A stretch of 64,000 bases of DNA, from the NCBI GenBank assembly GCA_016218915.1, contig JACRCQ010000022.1, positions 124,001-188,000 of the forward strand, in the 5' to 3' direction. The position numbers and the translations under genes are program-made. Below, one piece after another: positions 16,623 to 25,391 of the stretch. Within the stretch, counting starts at the first letter, position 1; each line of letters starts with the position of its first letter. The DNA comes from Deltaproteobacteria bacterium (lineage in GTDB: Bacteria; Myxococcota_A; Polyangia; Polyangiales; Polyangiaceae). The notes beneath the pieces were generated by a model. The model had not been told where the DNA came from. It was given only the letters and a program-made list of their open reading frames with translations, and made no database searches.

Positions 16623-17846
16623 ATGCCGCGATTCGTTTCCGATACGCGAGAGCTGTCCCCAGAGGAGTCGATCCCGCCGACTTCGAACCCGTATGCGCCG
16701 ATTTCCAGTCCGGCAGAGCGAATCCTGGAGTCGCTGTGCCGGGCACCTGTGGACAAGGGGCGCGATCAGGTCGCTCGCTTCATGATCGAAAGCCTGGCCG
16801 CGACCTTCCCGGCCATCGCTTTCGCTGTCAGCAGCCCCACGAGCCGCCCGGGCGAGGAGTTCATCGGGAGCCGCGAGGTCGACCCGCACTTCACCGAGGC
16901 TGGCGGTCTCCGGCTCTTCGCAGGGCTGGCCCACGAGAGAAGGCTGCCGATCGAAGACGGCTGCGGGACGACGCTGCACTGCGCGTCGAACGAGACCGAG
17001 TTCGACCAGGATGAAGCGCCGCTGCTTCGCACGATTCGCCTGGGCGTTGCTGCCGTGGGCTCGGCGCTTCGGACGGCGAGCATCATCGAAGCCGCGCGTC
17101 GCAGGATGAGAGAGCTGCAGCAGGTGCAGGCAAGCATCATCCAGACCGAAAAGCTGGCGTCGCTCGGAGAGATCTCGGCCGGTGTGGTGCACGAGCTGAG
17201 CAATCCCCTCACCTCGATCGTGACGTACTCCGAGTACCTGCTGCGCAAGGCCGAGCAGGATGGAACCGACCCGCAGGACGTGGAACGGCTTCGCAGGATC
17301 GGCGATTCGGCGGATCGGATCCTCAAGTTCGCGCGCGCGCTGGTCTCCTACGCACGCCCGAGCGAAGAGGCGCCCTCTGCCGTGGAGCTGCGCGAGATCA
17401 TCGACAAGTCGCTCATCTTCTGCGAGCACACGATCAACGAGAGCCGCGTTCGCGTCAGCCTGCAGATCGCCGATGGCATTCCCCCGGTCCGAGGCGTCTC
17501 GGGCCAGCTGATCCAGGTATTCGTCAACCTGATCACCAATGCCTGCCAGGCCATGGCCGACAGCGGTGGCGACCTGTCGATCCAAGCCTGCCTGCCACCT
17601 CCAGGGATGCCCGTGATCATCACGGTCTCCGACACCGGCCCAGGCATTGCCGAGCAGAATCTCCCCCGCGTCTTCGACCCGTTCTTCACCACCAAGGAGC
17701 ACTCCAAAGGCACCGGCCTCGGCCTGTCCGTCGTTCGATACATCGTCGTTGGACACGGCGGCGAGGTGGCTGCGCATAGCACCCGGCACGGAGCCTCGTT
17801 CACGGTCCAGCTGCCTGCGGCAGCGCTCAGCACGCCTTGCCGGTGA
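16623..17846 (+). CDS. Soluble histidine kinase (GAF-like, HisKA, HATPase)
   Basis: 407 residues with no membrane segments. A GAF-like sensory region (about 40-165) and a short helical linker precede HisKA with His190 in GVVHELSNPLTSIVTYS. A full HATPase_c follows: N box VNLITNACQAM, G1 DTGPGI, F box FDPFFTTK, G2 GTGLGLS. Length is normal for NtrB-type kinases. It starts eight bases after the upstream HATPase-less sensor, so they are co-transcribed and probably form heterodimers or a phosphorelay ending on that protein's receiver domain. Its last 20 bases overlap the 3' end of the opposing biotin carboxylase gene. Confidence 0.92.
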   Translation: MPRFVSDTRELSPEESIPPTSNPYAPISSPAERILESLCRAPVDKGRDQVARFMIESLAATFPAIAFAVSSPTSRPGEEFIGSREVDPHFTEAGGLRLFAGLAHERRLPIEDGCGTTLHCASNETEFDQDEAPLLRTIRLGVAAVGSALRTASIIEAARRRMRELQQVQASIIQTEKLASLGEISAGVVHELSNPLTSIVTYSEYLLRKAEQDGTDPQDVERLRRIGDSADRILKFARALVSYARPSEEAPSAVELREIIDKSLIFCEHTINESRVRVSLQIADGIPPVRGVSGQLIQVFVNLITNACQAMADSGGDLSIQACLPPPGMPVIITVSDTGPGIAEQNLPRVFDPFFTTKEHSKGTGLGLSVVRYIVVGHGGEVAAHSTRHGASFTVQLPAAALSTPCR

Positions 17847-19212
17847 CGCGGCTGACCAGCCCGGTGTCGTACTGACCCGACTCGAAGGCTTCGCTCCTGA
17901 CGAGCTGTCGCAAGAACTCGAGGTTCGTGACGGCTGGACCTCGTGGGCCTTGCAGCTCGATGACGGTTGCGTCGAGCGCCCCGCGGAGTCGGCGCAGCGC
18001 AGCGGCGCGATCCTCTCCCCACACCACGAGCTTCGCGATCATCGGGTCGTAGTACGGCGTCAGCTCGCTTCCCTGCTCGACGCCGGTCTCGACGCGGACG
18101 TGCGGGTCTGGGGCGGGCCATTGCAGCGCTGTGATCCGACCGGGCTGGGGTGCGAACATCTTGGCCGGGTCCTCGGCGTACAATCGGGTCTCGATCGAAT
18201 GCCCGCGGGGATTCCACGACAGGTCGCTCGCCGCTGGCTCCCCCGCAGCGATCCGAAGCTGCAGCTCCACCAGATCGACCCCGCCAACCATCTCCGTGAC
18301 CGGATGCTCCACCTGGAGACGGGCATTGACCTCGAGGAACCACAGATCGCCCGAGGCGTCTGCCACGAACTCGACCGTGCCTGCGTTGACGTAGCCCGCA
18401 GCGCGAACCACGCGGAGCGCGCTCTCGTGCAGCTTCGCGCGCCTGGCCTCGCCTTCCGGGCCTTGCAGGAACGAGGCAGGAGAAGGGGACTCCTCGACGA
18501 TCTTCTGGTGCCTGCGCTGGGCGCTGCACTCGCGATCCCCGAGCGCCGCGGCCCCGCCCTGGGCATCGCACAGGACCTGCACCTCGATGTGCCGAGGCGC
18601 GTCGATCAGCTTCTCGACATACACGCGAGCATCGCTGAATGCGCTTCTGGCGCGGTCCGAGCACGAGCGGACGGCGCGCTCCAGCTGCAGGCCGTCGCGG
18701 ACGACCTGCATCCCGATCCCTCCCCCTCCCCCTGCCGCCTTCACGAGCAGCGGAAAGCCCAGACTGCTGGCTGCGGAGGCGGCGAAGGCTGCATCATCGA
18801 GCGGGATCGGTCTGCCTGGCGGAGGGAGAACATCCACGCTGCTCGCGACCTCGCGGGCGCGAATCTTGTCACCGAAAGCCTCGAGAGCCTCCGCAGGAGG
18901 GCCGATGAACACGAGCCCGGCCTCGCGCACGGCTCGGGCAAACGCCGCGTTCTCGCTGAGGAGCCCGTAGCCAGGGTGGATCGCTTCGGCGCCGCAGCGA
19001 CGTGCCGCGGCCAGGATCGCCTCCACGTTCAAGTAGCTTTGCTGGACCGGCGGTGGTCCGATCGACGCGGCCTCGTCGGCGGCGCGCACATGCAGCGCGG
19101 TTGCATCGGCATCTGAGTGCACGGCCACCGAGCCCACGCCCAAGCGCCGGCAGGTCTTGATGATCCGGCAGGCAACCTCCCCACGATTCGCGATCAGGAT
19201 CTTGCGGAACAC
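17827..19212 (-). CDS. Biotin carboxylase (acyl-CoA carboxylase ATP-grasp subunit)
   Basis: 461 residues with the full AccC layout: FRKILIANRGEVACRII at the N-terminus, ATP-grasp glycine loop KAAGGGGGIGM, the DRECSAQRRHQKIVEE segment, FLEVNARLQVEHPVTE with the catalytic Arg/Glu, and the C-terminal IETRLYAEDP block. It carboxylates biotin on a carrier protein using ATP and bicarbonate. No biotin carrier or carboxyltransferase gene is adjacent, so whether it serves acetyl-, propionyl- or methylcrotonyl-CoA carboxylase is open. The GTG at 19212 puts the start at the conserved N-terminus; the frame extends upstream but is not conserved in character. Confidence 0.88.
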   Translation of the reverse strand: MFRKILIANRGEVACRIIKTCRRLGVGSVAVHSDADATALHVRAADEAASIGPPPVQQSYLNVEAILAAARRCGAEAIHPGYGLLSENAAFARAVREAGLVFIGPPAEALEAFGDKIRAREVASSVDVLPPPGRPIPLDDAAFAASAASSLGFPLLVKAAGGGGGIGMQVVRDGLQLERAVRSCSDRARSAFSDARVYVEKLIDAPRHIEVQVLCDAQGGAAALGDRECSAQRRHQKIVEESPSPASFLQGPEGEARRAKLHESALRVVRAAGYVNAGTVEFVADASGDLWFLEVNARLQVEHPVTEMVGGVDLVELQLRIAAGEPAASDLSWNPRGHSIETRLYAEDPAKMFAPQPGRITALQWPAPDPHVRVETGVEQGSELTPYYDPMIAKLVVWGEDRAAALRRLRGALDATVIELQGPRGPAVTNLEFLRQLVRSEAFESGQYDTGLVSRVTGKAC

Positions 19213-19401
19213 GTGTGGAACATCGACTCCTGCACCTGGAATCGTCAAGCGGTGAGACTGTGCAGATTCGCCATGACGAGTAGCCGGCAACGCTGCTGCA
19301 TGGAGCGGGGACCGGGCCCTGTGCGCTCCCTGGTTCGACGCCGGGAGCCGAGGCATAGGATCCCGTTTTGGTCTTCGGGCCTGCGGTACTAGGCTACCGG
19401 C

Positions 19402-20088
19402 ATGCTGACGATTCCCAAGAGCGCGTCGGTCACCGTGCTGACCGGCGCTGGTATCTCGGTGGCAAGCGGACTTGCGCCGTTCCGGGGACCTGGCGGCATC
19501 TGGAACGACATCGACGTCGAGACCATGATCAGCGCGCAGGCATGGCGCAACCACCCGGACAAGGTGTCAGGATTTCTCGACAGAATGAGGCAAGCCGCAC
19601 GCGCGGCAGAGCCCAATGAAGCTCATCTGGCGCTTGCGCGCGCTGAGGCGGCGCGCACCCAAGGCGCGCGGTTCGACGTGGTCACGCAGAACATCGACGG
19701 TCTGCACAAGCGAGCCGGGAGCGAGAACGTCCACGAGATCCACGGCTCGATCGAGATCGATCGCTGCGATCGGTGCAGGCACCGGTTTCCCCACGGAGCC
19801 GGATTCTGCGAGTGCGGCACGCCGCTCCGTCCCCATGTCGTCCTCTTTGGGGAGATCCTGCCCGAAGACGCCATGCGCGCTGCCATGCAGGCGATCGATC
19901 GCTGCGAGTGGTTCGTTGCCGTGGGCACTTCCGGCGTGGTGTGGCCGGCGGCCAGCTTCGTCGAGGAGGCGCGCAAGGCGGGTGCGCGCTGCATCAACGT
20001 CAACGTGGAGAAGAGCGGGAATCCGGCGTTCCACGAGGAGTGCGTGGGGCCTGCCGAAAACCTCGTGCCGCTGCTGTTCGACGTCTGA
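19402..20088 (+). CDS. cobB: NAD-dependent protein deacylase (sirtuin, CobB-like)
   Basis: 228 residues, class III bacterial sirtuin. The NAD-binding motifs are GAGISVASGLAPFRG (12-30) and TQNIDGLHKRAG, with the catalytic His in EIHGS. The zinc site has cysteines in the pattern CDRC...CECG. It removes acetyl or longer acyl groups from lysines using NAD and so links metabolism to enzyme activity, classically acyl-CoA synthetases. Length fits short CobB enzymes. It stands alone, divergent from the biotin carboxylase, with a short about 190-base upstream region. Its stop is seven bases from the opposing gene's end. Confidence 0.92.
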   Translation: MLTIPKSASVTVLTGAGISVASGLAPFRGPGGIWNDIDVETMISAQAWRNHPDKVSGFLDRMRQAARAAEPNEAHLALARAEAARTQGARFDVVTQNIDGLHKRAGSENVHEIHGSIEIDRCDRCRHRFPHGAGFCECGTPLRPHVVLFGEILPEDAMRAAMQAIDRCEWFVAVGTSGVVWPAASFVEEARKAGARCINVNVEKSGNPAFHEECVGPAENLVPLLFDV

Positions 20089-20094
20089 CCCGCG

Positions 20095-21018
20095 TCAGAA
20101 CGTCCCCTGCAACCCGAGGAATCCTCCGCGTGGAAGCACGCCGATCGAAGGCGTCACCACGGTGCTGACCGGAGGCGGGGGGAGCGGTCGCTCGCGCACC
20201 ACGCGGAACTCCGGCACGAAAGTGAGATGAGCGTGGAGGATCCCGCCGGCAGCCACAGCAGCGAACCCGGCGAAGAAGTACTGGTTGATGGTCGCCAGCT
20301 CGCGGGTCTTGGAGTTCAGGGCGGCCGTGTTCACGAGGTCGGAGTTTCCCTGAGATTCGAGGGAGGACTTGATCGTCGCCGTGATGATCGTCGTGGCTCC
20401 CAGGGCTGCCTCGGTGGTGAGGAACAGCCACCCGCCCGCGGTCTGCCCATTCTGGAACTGACCCACGCCAAAGGGGATGGACGCGATCCATCGGGAGTTG
20501 TGCACCACGTGGACTTCCTGGCGCGCGAGCTTCTCCAGCTCCCTGATGCGGGCCTTTTCGGCTTCACGCGCTCGACGCAGCTTCTCCTCTTCCTCGCGCT
20601 TCTTCTTTGCGTCTTCTTCGGCCTTGGCGTTGAGCTCGGCCCGGATCTTGGTCCTTACATCCACGAATCGATCCACCACGGCCCGGGGAAAGACCACGGG
20701 ATCAGGGCGCGCAGCCGGATTGGTCAGCAGGGCGGCACGGATCTGTGCATCGGCCTCTGCGAGGTTGCCCAGCGCGATCATGCACGACGCGTAGTAGATG
20801 CGTGCCTGCTCCAGCAGCACGGGATCATTCAAGGCGCTGCCCTTGTCCGGATCGAGCATTTCGCGGAAACGGTCGCCAGCCTGCGAGTAGCGCCCTGCGT
20901 CGTAGTCGTTGCGAGCTTTCTCGTAGTCCGCCAACGCGTCAGCGAAGACAGCGGTGCTGTAGGCCAGACACACCCCGGCCACCAGGATCGCAATCCACGA
21001 TTTTTGAATCGCTCGCAT
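20095..21018 (-). CDS. Exported TPR-like/coiled-coil envelope protein paired with the Ser/Thr kinase
   Basis: 307 residues with a signal peptide (cleavage near VFADA). A TPR-like helical region (about 27-125: YEKARNDYDAGRYSQAGDRF, LEQARIYYASCMIALGN) is followed by a highly charged coiled coil (about 130-170, Lys/Glu/Arg) and two hydrophobic segments (about 180-270, including GGWLFLTTEAALGATTI). The Pro-rich tail ends in GLQGTF. It lies 39 bases downstream of the Ser/Thr kinase, so it is probably co-transcribed. This layout is frequent next to Myxococcota kinases and may be a substrate or envelope-side partner. No enzymatic function is visible. Confidence 0.7.
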   Translation of the reverse strand: MRAIQKSWIAILVAGVCLAYSTAVFADALADYEKARNDYDAGRYSQAGDRFREMLDPDKGSALNDPVLLEQARIYYASCMIALGNLAEADAQIRAALLTNPAARPDPVVFPRAVVDRFVDVRTKIRAELNAKAEEDAKKKREEEEKLRRAREAEKARIRELEKLARQEVHVVHNSRWIASIPFGVGQFQNGQTAGGWLFLTTEAALGATTIITATIKSSLESQGNSDLVNTAALNSKTRELATINQYFFAGFAAVAAGGILHAHLTFVPEFRVVRERPLPPPPVSTVVTPSIGVLPRGGFLGLQGTF

Positions 21019-21057
21019 TCCGCGTTGCCTGGCCGGGGGGGAGATGCCCCCCCACGG

Positions 21058-22869
21058 TCATGGTGGCCAAGCTACGACGGTTTCGGTTCCAGCAGAAAGA
21101 ACAACCGTCTGCGACTTGTCCCCAGGCACGTGCCTGCACGGCAAAGACTCGGTCGGGTTGGCCATCTGGACCTTCACCGAGCCATTGCCGACCACGGTCA
21201 AGCGTCGGATCCCGCATTCTGTCTGGCCGCCCGCCGGGGCCCCTGCAACCCTGACCGTGGCGTCGTGGAAGCCGAGACGCCCGTGGAACACCTGCGGCTT
21301 TCCGCTCCCGTCGTCGGGCTCGACCTTCCAACTGTAGGATTTCGAGTCGCAGCAGGTCTTGGAGTCAGGCGACGGCATGAAGTCGAAAATGTGGGGCCCC
21401 ACGGTTAGGACCCGTGTCTGCCCTGACATTCCCACCTCCCCTGCAGGCCCTCGATCGATGCTCAGGTAGGCTGTGTTCGGCGAGGAAGTGATGACAACCT
21501 TGCGCTCCTTGTCTTTGGGCGACTCGATCGTGAACGGGCGTAGGGGCGGGACCTTCACAACCGGCCCCGGCGGGTGGGCTGAGGGCGAAGTCGAGGAAAC
21601 CAACGAAACGCTGACCGGAGGAAGCGCGCTGGAAGTTGGGTTGGCGACCAGATCAGCCGAGGCTGGAACCGGCACCGGGGGTTGGTGGGTGATCCGTCGT
21701 TTCCACGCTCGCACGCCGAGGGGCGTGGCTGCAGCGAGAATGACCACAGCGCCCATGGCCCACAGCCCCCGGTTCAGCGCCTGTCTTCGCCATTGTCCCT
21801 GGGCCAGGGCGTTGACCTGACGCAGCAGATCGCCGTCGTCAGGACGGTACGCAACCGCACGGTTCAGGTCAGCGGCTGCCCCTGGGACGTCCTTGCTCTT
21901 CTGTGAGCGCTGGGCCCGGGCGATCAGCGAAGCAACGAGCGCAGGCACGAAGGCCTGAGCGTATCCGTCTGGATCGGAAAGGTAGCGGTAGATCTCGGTG
22001 CGGGCATCCTCGATTCCAAGCTCAGCAAGCTCGGAACGCATCGCCTCGCCGAACTGACGAATCGTCGGATAGCGGTCTGCAGGCTCCCTGGCGATCGCGC
22101 CCCTCAGGATCGCTGACCAGCGAGTTCCTACGGTGGGACGCGCCTTGTCCGGGGGGGGGAAGTGGCATTCGAGGACCTTCTTGAGCACCTGCGCCGGGTT
22201 CTTCCCCTCGAACGGGAGCCTGCCCGCCATGCATTCGTAGACGAGCACGCCGAGGCTGAAGACGTCAGCTCTGACATCGACCTCGCCGCCCTCGATTTGC
22301 TCAGGGGCCATGTGCGCCGGAGAGCCCAGCACTTGCCCGGTGGAAGTCACACTCTGCGCATCGAGCACCTTTGCGATGCCGAAGTCGGTGAGCTTCACCA
22401 GCGCCTCTCCGTGGGCGTCGTCCACCTCCACGAGCACGTTTTCCGGCTTGACGTCCCGATGAACGATTCCCGCGTCGTGCGCGTGTGCCAGCGCATCGCT
22501 CAGCAGCACGCCGAAGCAGGCCCCCACTTCGGGCGGGATCTGCGGATGCTCGAGGATCAACTTGCGCAGGGACGGTCCGCGCACGAGCTGGGCGACGAGG
22601 TAGCGTTCCTTGTCTTCGGCATCAGAGACGTCGTAGACCTCGACGATCCCCGGGTGCCTGAGCTTGGCGACCGCGCGAGCCTCGGCGATGAAGCGCGCCG
22701 CGACCTCCTTGTTTTCGCGGAGATGGGGATGGATCAGCTTGACGGCCACCTCGCGACCCAGGCGCACGTCGCGTGCCCGGTAGACGGTGGCCATGCCGCC
22801 GTGACCGATCTCGTCGAGCAACTCGAACTTGACGAGCTCCGGCGGCGCAGCAGCAGGTGTGATGCTCAT
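21058..22869 (-). CDS. Hanks-type serine/threonine protein kinase, membrane-anchored
   Basis: 603 residues. The N-terminal kinase domain (about 15-280) has the glycine loop IGHGGMATVY, Lys in EVAVKLIHPH, catalytic HRDVKPENVL, DFG in KLTDFGIAKV, and SPAHMAPEQ. A cytoplasmic linker (280-370) leads to one transmembrane helix (about 375-392, LWAMGAVVILAAATPLGV). A Pro/Ser-rich stalk and a beta-rich exterior domain of about 150 residues follow, with PEGA-like strands (TAYLSIDRGPAGEVG) and paired cysteines (KTCCDSK). It likely senses envelope state and phosphorylates cytoplasmic targets. It is co-oriented with the exported TPR-like protein. Confidence 0.92.
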   Translation of the reverse strand: MSITPAAAPPELVKFELLDEIGHGGMATVYRARDVRLGREVAVKLIHPHLRENKEVAARFIAEARAVAKLRHPGIVEVYDVSDAEDKERYLVAQLVRGPSLRKLILEHPQIPPEVGACFGVLLSDALAHAHDAGIVHRDVKPENVLVEVDDAHGEALVKLTDFGIAKVLDAQSVTSTGQVLGSPAHMAPEQIEGGEVDVRADVFSLGVLVYECMAGRLPFEGKNPAQVLKKVLECHFPPPDKARPTVGTRWSAILRGAIAREPADRYPTIRQFGEAMRSELAELGIEDARTEIYRYLSDPDGYAQAFVPALVASLIARAQRSQKSKDVPGAAADLNRAVAYRPDDGDLLRQVNALAQGQWRRQALNRGLWAMGAVVILAAATPLGVRAWKRRITHQPPVPVPASADLVANPTSSALPPVSVSLVSSTSPSAHPPGPVVKVPPLRPFTIESPKDKERKVVITSSPNTAYLSIDRGPAGEVGMSGQTRVLTVGPHIFDFMPSPDSKTCCDSKSYSWKVEPDDGSGKPQVFHGRLGFHDATVRVAGAPAGGQTECGIRRLTVVGNGSVKVQMANPTESLPCRHVPGDKSQTVVLSAGTETVVAWPP

Positions 22870-23015
22870 CCCCTTACCTGCTCCAGCCTGTAGGCCATGA
22901 CCTCACGCCTCGTACCAGGCGAATGATACCTGCTACTGCGGGTTCGTCCATTGTCTCGCGTTCTACGTCGAGCAAGGTGCGAATCACCCCAGGCTCCCGG
23001 CTCGGCCCGGCGCCG

Positions 23016-25151
23016 TCAACCGATCGGGGTCGGCCTGCGCTTGGGCACCGGCGATTGCGCGGCGGGCGCGGGCGGATGAGTCGACATCCGTCGCCCAGGC
23101 CGCTCGGACTTGCGGGGGGGCACCGTGGAGCGGGCGCGCACCACCTGGCCATCGCACGTCACCTCGATGCCCAGCGCACGACAGCGCCGCGCGACCGTGT
23201 CGACGTCCTTGCCCGGCGCTACGATCAGCCCGCCCGGAGGCGAAGGATCGAGGAACAGGTCTGCGGTCTGGCGTCGCGTGCGGAGCATCTCCCGGATGTC
23301 AGGGTTGTCGCACCAGAGGAACGCGGACGCAGACACGAAGGACACCTGTCCTACCACCACGCTCATCTGCTCGAGGGTGCGGGAGATGCCGTCGGGCAGC
23401 GGCGCGATGGACTCGATCGAAGCCCGTATGAGGCCGCTGTCGAGGCCGAGCGACACCGCGCGCGAGAGCGTGCTCGGCGACACCAGGATCTCGAGGTAGT
23501 CGCCCACCTTGCCGATCTCGATGAAGGGATAGAGGGCAAGAACAGCGCCCATGTGGGCCGCGGTGCCGACTTGCAGCGTGTGCGCGTCGAGAAACGTGCT
23601 CGCCGTCGCGTCTGCTGCAGAGGTCTTGCCGGCCAGGATGGCGCGACCGCGAGGCGTGAGCCTGACCAGCGGCCCCAGGTCGTTCTCCTGGTCATCGTCC
23701 TGATCCGACTCTCCCACGTCGACCAGGCCCAGGTTCGGAAGCGACTCGAGCGTGATCCGGCGCGCGATGTCGGTCGGGCTTGGCGCTTCGATCCCGGCCC
23801 GCCCAGCCCATTTCCGCAGTAGTCGAGTCACACCGGGGGCGCGGCTGTCCGTGCGCACGTAGTCGGCCATGGCCTCCCAGGGAACCCAACGTCCTTCCCC
23901 GAGCTCGGTCAGGGCATCGAGCACCACCTCGCGGATCACGCCCACCGGGCTCGGATCGCGCGAGTCCACAGGGAGCCGGAGCACCTCGGGCTCGGCGCGC
24001 GCTTCGTCCCAGGCTCCTCCCTTTCGCCACGTCGCAAAGAGCAGCGAAGGCAGGTGGGCGATCGGGTGGGAGCCTGGTGGGACGGACTTCGAAAGCGCAG
24101 AGGCATCCCACAGCCCGAGCGCGCGGCTGAGCGCGATCATCAGCGCAACCGCCTCGGGCTCGCGGCCGAATCGCTGAGCAAGCCTCTGCACCAGGGATCG
24201 GGGCGTACCGGCACCCTCGCGGACTTCGGCGCCTGTCTCACGCGCCGCAAGTGCGAGCGAAATCGCAAGGGGAGCCGGATCGATCGCGAACCGGGCGCGT
24301 CGCGGCTCATGCTCGCTGTCGAGCACGAACGCTCGGATCTGCGCGCGCTTGCCTTCGCGCTTGGAGGCGCGAGCCTCGCCGATGACAGCAGACACCTCGG
24401 TCGGGATCACGTGGCGATTGGGGTGCACCGGCATCAGCATGCCGCGACGCTCCAGGGCAAAGCCGACGCCTCGCCTGGAAGGTGTGGGCCCCATGGCGCC
24501 TCGAATGCGAAGCGGCTCTCGTTCCAGGTCGAGCAGCTCTTCGGTCTCGACCTCCCCGCCTTCGAGCTCGATCGCCTCGAGCAGCCGCTTCTCCACCGAT
24601 GCGAGCCCAGCGACTTCGGAAGCGATTCGCTCCGGAGAATTCAGCAGCTCCCACGCGGGCTCGAGGGCAATCGCCAGCGGAGCAGTCGCAGGCTTGCCGA
24701 GGTAGTGGGTCGCGATCGCGGTGAGCGTCTCGTTGGACGCTTGCGCCATCAGCGCGCGGATGCTGCGAGGATCCTCGCCTTCCCACGGAGGCAGCTGGAC
24801 CTGGAACGCTGCCGGCAGAACCAGCTCGATCTTCCCCTTCTCGCTGCTGCGGGCGTAGACGATGCCACGCGCGGCCAGGGGCTCGAGAGCTGGAGGAACG
24901 CTGGCCACCACCAGGCACCCACCTGATTCGCTCAGCCGTCGAAGAAGCTGGGCGCTGGCCAGGGGCAAACGCCACGGCTCGCGGACCTCCGGGAGCCCCA
25001 CCAGCACGCGCGCGACCTGGACTGGTGCATCAACGCGTTTGTTGGGGTCGATGCCTGCGCCGACCCGCGTGGCGAGCGCGCGCAACTCACCTGCGGGCAA
25101 AGCCCGGAGGATCGTTGCCAGGCGGGTCTGCGAGTCCGGAGGGTTGGCCAT
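23016..25151 (-). CDS. XPB-N/helicase-associated (Helicase_C_3-like) domain protein
   Basis: 711 residues, soluble. The C-terminal third (from FLDAHTLQVGTAAHMGAVLA, ending LGIEVTCDGQ) resembles the 'helicase conserved C-terminal / XPB N-terminal' domain that precedes the motor in bacterial XPB helicases. Here no Walker A, DEAH or other motor motif is present. The N-terminal two thirds hold winged-helix-like repeats (LASAQLLRRLSESGGCLV; LALAARETGAEVREG). The ATG at 25151 is chosen; the longer frame upstream runs under the HD gene. It may bind a separately encoded XPB helicase or act in DNA repair or transcription. The family call is fair, the function open. The tail is Pro/Arg-rich. Confidence 0.7.
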   Translation of the reverse strand: MANPPDSQTRLATILRALPAGELRALATRVGAGIDPNKRVDAPVQVARVLVGLPEVREPWRLPLASAQLLRRLSESGGCLVVASVPPALEPLAARGIVYARSSEKGKIELVLPAAFQVQLPPWEGEDPRSIRALMAQASNETLTAIATHYLGKPATAPLAIALEPAWELLNSPERIASEVAGLASVEKRLLEAIELEGGEVETEELLDLEREPLRIRGAMGPTPSRRGVGFALERRGMLMPVHPNRHVIPTEVSAVIGEARASKREGKRAQIRAFVLDSEHEPRRARFAIDPAPLAISLALAARETGAEVREGAGTPRSLVQRLAQRFGREPEAVALMIALSRALGLWDASALSKSVPPGSHPIAHLPSLLFATWRKGGAWDEARAEPEVLRLPVDSRDPSPVGVIREVVLDALTELGEGRWVPWEAMADYVRTDSRAPGVTRLLRKWAGRAGIEAPSPTDIARRITLESLPNLGLVDVGESDQDDDQENDLGPLVRLTPRGRAILAGKTSAADATASTFLDAHTLQVGTAAHMGAVLALYPFIEIGKVGDYLEILVSPSTLSRAVSLGLDSGLIRASIESIAPLPDGISRTLEQMSVVVGQVSFVSASAFLWCDNPDIREMLRTRRQTADLFLDPSPPGGLIVAPGKDVDTVARRCRALGIEVTCDGQVVRARSTVPPRKSERPGRRMSTHPPAPAAQSPVPKRRPTPIG

Positions 25152-25213
25152 CCACAAGGTCCAGGCGCAGGGGAACGTCAGCAAAAGCAGACGCAGACGA
25201 CAGGAGAGCGAAT

Positions 25214-25231
25214 CTACTCTAAGGTGAGTAG
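25214..25231. promoter_or_regulatory. Inverted repeat in the divergent promoter region
   Basis: CTACTC (25214-25219), six bases, then GAGTAG (25226-25231): a perfect 6+6 dyad with helical-turn spacing. It sits about 65 bases upstream of the XPB-N-domain gene and 160 bases upstream of the divergent HD gene. The spacing suits a dimeric regulator. No matching second copy was seen. Confidence 0.3.
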
Positions 25232-25391
25232 CCGACATGGCGCCAGCAAGTCCAGTGAAGTGTGGCGGGGGGAATCGGATACGGTACCGGTGCATCCTTA
25301 TGCCCAGGGCGATGTTTGAACAGCGTGCAGGGCGGACCATGCGGGCTGGAATCCAGGCCCGAACGCTGCCAAACGTATGCGGAGCCTCCCC

